Assembly: GCA_002429615.1 (NCBI GenBank)
Contig: DJAN01000282.1
Location: 1 to 17,500, forward strand
Direction of reading: 5' to 3'
DNA from: Lysobacteraceae bacterium UBA6001
GTDB taxonomy: Bacteria > Pseudomonadota > Gammaproteobacteria > Xanthomonadales > Xanthomonadaceae
Length of the DNA: 17,500 nucleotides
Below, piece by piece: positions 14,763-17,500 of this stretch (position 1 is its first letter; each line of letters opens with the position of its first letter). The translations under genes were made by a program, and so were the position numbers. The notes below the pieces were generated by a model, which worked only from the letters and a program-made list of their open reading frames with translations, did not search any database and was not told where the DNA came from.

Positions 14763-15590
14763 TCAGCGGCCCAGGCGCTGCAGCACCTGCTGGGTCGGCC
14801 GGGCCAGGTTCAAGGTATAGAAATGCAGTGACGGCGCGCCGCCTTCGATCAGGCGCTCGCACAGCGCGGCCACCACATCGGCGCCGAATTCGCGCACCGC
14901 ATCCACATCGTCGCCGTGGGCCTGCATGCGCTTGGCGATCCAGCGCGGAATCTCCGCGCCGCACTGTTCGGAGAAGCGCCGCAGCTGGGAGAAATTGGAG
15001 ATCGGCATGATCCCCGGCACGATCGGAATCTCCACGCCCAGCTTGCGCACCGCGTCCACGAACGCGAAGTAGGCATCCGGGTTGTAGAAATACTGGGTGA
15101 TCGCGCCATCCGCGCCGGCATCGACCTTGGCCTTGAAGTGGCGCAGGTCGGTCAGCGCATCGGTGGCCTGCGGATGGGTTTCCGGATAGGCGCCGACCTC
15201 GATATGGAAAGCGTCGCCATGTTCGGCGCGGATGAAGGTGATCAGCTCCGAGGCGTAGCGCAGGTCGCCCGGGTGACCCATGCCGGAAGGCAGGTCGCCG
15301 CGCAGCGCGACGATGCGACGGCAGCCCAGCGCACGGTACAGCTTGAGCAGCTCGCGGATCTCCTCGCGACTGCCGCCGACGCAGGACAGGTGCGGCGCCG
15401 CGTCGAAGCGATGGTGCTGGTTGAGATGGCGCACGGTCTCGGAGGTGTAGCTCAGCGTCGAGCCACCGGCGCCGAACGTGCAGGAGACATATTCCGGCGA
15501 GTGGGTCGCCAGCCGCGTCGCGGTGCGGTCGAGCTGGCTGCGCTGCTCGTCGGTCTTCGGCGGATAGAACTCGAAGCTGATCGGGGTCAT
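14763..15590 (-). CDS. metF: 5,10-methylenetetrahydrofolate reductase MetF
   Basis: MetF is the flavoenzyme that reduces methylene-THF to methyl-THF, the methyl donor for methionine synthesis, using NAD(P)H and FAD in the cytoplasm. From the ATG at 15590 it has 275 residues and begins MTPISFEFYPPKT. E7 in this motif corresponds to the catalytic Glu28 of E. coli, and D99 in ALRGDLP to Asp120. CTFGAGGSTL, PHLSCVGGSREEI, GADGAITQYFYNPDAYF and VPGIMPISNFSQL are further family blocks. An ATG at 15620 would add ten residues, but it overlaps a good -10 (TACAAT on the minus strand), so I prefer 15590. The divergent GH5 gene starts 138 bases away. Confidence 0.95.
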   Translation of the reverse strand: MTPISFEFYPPKTDEQRSQLDRTATRLATHSPEYVSCTFGAGGSTLSYTSETVRHLNQHHRFDAAPHLSCVGGSREEIRELLKLYRALGCRRIVALRGDLPSGMGHPGDLRYASELITFIRAEHGDAFHIEVGAYPETHPQATDALTDLRHFKAKVDAGADGAITQYFYNPDAYFAFVDAVRKLGVEIPIVPGIMPISNFSQLRRFSEQCGAEIPRWIAKRMQAHGDDVDAVREFGADVVAALCERLIEGGAPSLHFYTLNLARPTQQVLQRLGR

Positions 15591-15728
15591 GGGGCTGGGC
15601 ATGCGAGGGTGCGTCCGCATTGTATCGCTTCATCGCGATGGATGCATGGAGGAATTTGCTGCGCCGCACGGCGGCCCTGCGGGGACCCCATGCCATCATC
15701 GCCCGGCGACTTTTCCGGGACCCCTCAC
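15591..15728. other. Divergent metF / GH5 promoter region
   Basis: The 138-base gap separates the starts of metF (minus) and the GH5 gene (plus). It contains the metF -10 candidate and the short runs GATGGATGCATGGAGG and GGGGACCCC, the second a small palindrome. No clear plus-strand promoter or strong ribosome binding site for the GH5 gene could be picked out. Confidence 0.45.
15619..15624 (-). promoter_or_regulatory. Candidate -10 box of metF
   Basis: On the minus strand these bases read TACAAT, five of six matches to TATAAT. Transcription would start about 22 bases before the ATG at 15590. The -35 region (ATGCAT, 17 bases upstream) is poor. The box makes the upstream ATG at 15620 an unlikely start. 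I looked for an S-adenosylhomocysteine riboswitch here and saw none. Confidence 0.4.
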
Positions 15729-17459
15729 ATGATGAAGCCGATCACCTGCCTGACCGCCGTTGTCCTCGCCCTCGCCGCTGCGTCGGCGCCGGTGCAGGCC
15801 AAGGACTTCCTGCGTGCTGACGGTACCCGCATCGTCGATGCCGATGGCCGGCCGGTGGTCCTGCGCGGCATGGGGCTGGGGGGCTGGATGCTGCAGGAGG
15901 GCTACATGCTCGAACTCAACCAGTTCGGCACGCAGCGGGTGATCCGCCACAACATCGAGCAGCTCATCGGGCCGGAGAAGACCACCGCGTTCTATACCGC
16001 CTGGCTGGACAACCACACCACCAAGGCCGACGTGGACGCGATGGCGCGCTGGGGATTCAACTCCATCCGCCTGCCGATGCACTACGCGCTGTACACGCTG
16101 CCGGTGGAGCAGGAGCCGGTGAAGGGCGGGCAGACCTGGCTGGAGGACGGCTTCCGCCGTACCGACGAGCTGCTGGCCTGGGCCAAGGCCAATGACATGT
16201 ACCTGATCCTCGACCTGCACGCGGCACCGGGTGGGCAGGGCAATGACAACAATATTTCCGACCGCGATCCGGCGCAGTCCTCGCTGTGGGACGACGCGGC
16301 CAAGCAGGAGAAGATGATCGCGCTGTGGCGCAAGCTGGCCGAGCGCTACAAGGACGAGCCGTACATCGGCGCCTACGACATCATCAACGAGCCGAACTGG
16401 GGCTTCGCCGATCGCGGCGACCGCAACGGCTGCAAGGAGACCGGCAACGCCCCGCTGCGCGATCTGCTGGTGCGCACCACCGCGGCGATTCGCGAGGTCG
16501 ACAAGCGCCATATCGTCATCATCGAGGGCAACTGCTGGGGTAACAACTACCAGGGCGTGCTCGAGCAGGGCTTGTGGGACGACAACCTGGTGCTGAGCTT
16601 CCACAAGTACTGGGACTCGGCCACGCCGGACACGCTGGCCAAGGTGCTGGCGCTGCGTGACAAGCACCATGTGCCGGTATGGCTGGGCGAGAGCGGCGAG
16701 AATTCCAACGACTGGTTCGCGCGCGCGATCCAGCTGGTGGAGGACGAGGGCATCGGCTGGTCGTGGTGGCCGCTGAAGAAGATCCGCTACAACAATCCGC
16801 TGCAGATCGTGCCGAACGCGGGTTACCAGCAGCTGGTCGCCTACTGGGCGGGCAAGGGGCCCAAGCCCGCCGCCGCCGAGGCCGAGCAGGCGCTGATGCA
16901 ACTGGCCTCGCACGATGTGCGCTATGAGAACAACGTGCAGCATCCCGATGTGATCGATGCGATGTTCCGCTCTGCGCATTCGCTGCAGTCGGTACCGTTC
17001 AAGGCGCATCGCATCGCTGCGCAGGGCGGCGAGGTCGCGGCGATCGATTTCGACATGGGGCGCGATGGGGTCGCCTACCATGACCTGACGCCGGCCGATC
17101 ATCACATCACCGATGGCGGCGACTGGGTGACCTGGAATCCGGCGATGACCTATCGCAACGATGGCGTGGACCTGGCCAAGGCGGGCGACGGCAGCCTGCG
17201 CGTGGCCGGGCTGGAGCAGGGCGAGTGGCTGAAGTACACCGTGGAGGTGGCGCAGGGCGGGCGCTACACGCTGGCGTTGCAGGGTGCCGGAAAGGGCCAG
17301 GCGTGGGTGCAGGTCAATGGTGAGCGCCTGGCGCAGACGGTGGATGCTGCCAAGGGCAGCGTGCCGGTGACGCTGGTGGCGGGGCGCAATACGCTGGTGA
17401 TCGGCGCGGCTTCCGGGAAATTCGATCTGCAGGCGCTGCGGTTCGAGGCGGTACGTTGA
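15729..17459 (+). CDS. Secreted GH5 family glycoside hydrolase with C-terminal CBM6-like domain
   Basis: The 576-residue product has a signal peptide (about 1-24, MMKPITCLTAVVLALAAASA...VQA) and a GH5 (beta/alpha)8 domain (about 26-375). The N-terminal VLRGMGLGGWM and FNSIRLPMHY motifs, the acid/base N220-E221 in IINEPNW, and the nucleophile E321 in WLGESGEN define the family. The segment at about 425-576 looks like a CBM6-type beta-sandwich, with GEWLKYTVEVAQGGRYTLALQGAG and AGRNTLVIGAASGKFDLQALRFE. It probably cuts a beta-glucan outside the cytoplasm. Which glucan (cellulose, beta-1,3 or mixed) cannot be told. ATG 15729 is preferred because it opens a clean signal peptide. The long frame upstream is the shadow of metF. 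A second ATG follows immediately. Confidence 0.92.
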   Translation: MMKPITCLTAVVLALAAASAPVQAKDFLRADGTRIVDADGRPVVLRGMGLGGWMLQEGYMLELNQFGTQRVIRHNIEQLIGPEKTTAFYTAWLDNHTTKADVDAMARWGFNSIRLPMHYALYTLPVEQEPVKGGQTWLEDGFRRTDELLAWAKANDMYLILDLHAAPGGQGNDNNISDRDPAQSSLWDDAAKQEKMIALWRKLAERYKDEPYIGAYDIINEPNWGFADRGDRNGCKETGNAPLRDLLVRTTAAIREVDKRHIVIIEGNCWGNNYQGVLEQGLWDDNLVLSFHKYWDSATPDTLAKVLALRDKHHVPVWLGESGENSNDWFARAIQLVEDEGIGWSWWPLKKIRYNNPLQIVPNAGYQQLVAYWAGKGPKPAAAEAEQALMQLASHDVRYENNVQHPDVIDAMFRSAHSLQSVPFKAHRIAAQGGEVAAIDFDMGRDGVAYHDLTPADHHITDGGDWVTWNPAMTYRNDGVDLAKAGDGSLRVAGLEQGEWLKYTVEVAQGGRYTLALQGAGKGQAWVQVNGERLAQTVDAAKGSVPVTLVAGRNTLVIGAASGKFDLQALRFEAVR

Positions 17460-17473
17460 GCTGATGGATCAAC

Positions 17474-17497
17474 GTCGCGGCTGAAGCCGCTCCTACA
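17474..17497 (-). repeat. REP-like extragenic palindromic element, copy 2
   Basis: It is the exact reverse complement of the 24-base element at 13017-13040, beginning GTCGCGGCTGAAGC and ending CTCCTACA on the plus strand. It lies 15 bases after the GH5 stop. The two copies are in opposite orientation, about 4.4 kb apart. They bracket the Nudix, DUF4124-like, metF and GH5 genes. Confidence 0.8.
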
Positions 17498-17500
17498 GTG

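Noticed and set aside
15591..15700. An S-adenosylhomocysteine riboswitch in front of metF
   Set aside because: metF genes linked to ahcY can carry one, but the conserved core is not visible here, and the probable transcript leader is only about 22 bases.
14916..15728. A long in-frame extension upstream of the GH5 gene
   Set aside because: It is the antisense shadow of metF. The clean signal peptide starting at 15729 fixes the start.
1..17500. CRISPR arrays, tRNA or rRNA genes, insertion sequences
   Set aside because: No regularly spaced direct repeats, no cloverleaf or rRNA core sequences and no transposase frames were seen on reading both strands.

Overview
The window is about 69% GC by eye and looks like the chromosome of a gamma-proteobacterium of the Xanthomonadaceae (Xanthomonas, Stenotrophomonas, Pseudoxanthomonas, Luteimonas or Lysobacter type). 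This rests on the full dcw gene order running into lpxC, then a DciA-like gene, an M23 peptidase and secA; on the style of the FtsZ and LpxC proteins; and on an extragenic palindrome of the 'TGTAGGAGCGGCTTC...' type, which I recall from this family. No search was possible, so the genus is left open.

Region 1 (1-7291) is the distal half of the division and cell wall (dcw) cluster: the ftsW end, murG, murC, ddl, ftsQ, ftsA and ftsZ, all on the plus strand. It makes lipid II and D-Ala-D-Ala and builds the core of the divisome. From ftsW to ftsA every junction is a 4-base start/stop overlap (GTGA or ATGA), provided two tiny open frames are counted as links: one of 23 codons between murG and murC, and one of 37 codons between ddl and ftsQ. 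Only ftsZ has a real gap and its own strong ribosome binding site. A strong intrinsic terminator (7261-7296) closes the cluster.

Region 2 (7292-12953) holds lpxC (lipid A synthesis), a DciA-like helicase-loader gene on the minus strand, a membrane-anchored LytM/M23 endopeptidase and secA. dciA and the peptidase gene are divergent, with only 12 bases between their starts. The secA leader contains hairpins and an unusual T7 run. A 40-base AT-rich island lies between lpxC and dciA.

Region 3 (12874-13132) is an extragenic block of five consecutive palindromes after secA. One is a 24-base element that recurs exactly, in reverse orientation, at the right edge of the window (17474-17497).

Region 4 (13133-17459) holds a Nudix (MutT) hydrolase fused to a degenerate ThiE-like domain, a convergent small secreted protein with a DUF4124-like start (the two genes share a CTAG as their stop codons), metF on the minus strand and, divergent from it, a secreted GH5 glycoside hydrolase with a C-terminal CBM6-like domain.

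Most of the window is conserved housekeeping DNA. I see no mobile element, CRISPR array, tRNA or rRNA. The observations most worth checking are the two mini-frames that complete the chain of coupled junctions, the large hairpin inside the second one, the palindrome block after secA, the structured secA leader and the AT-rich island.
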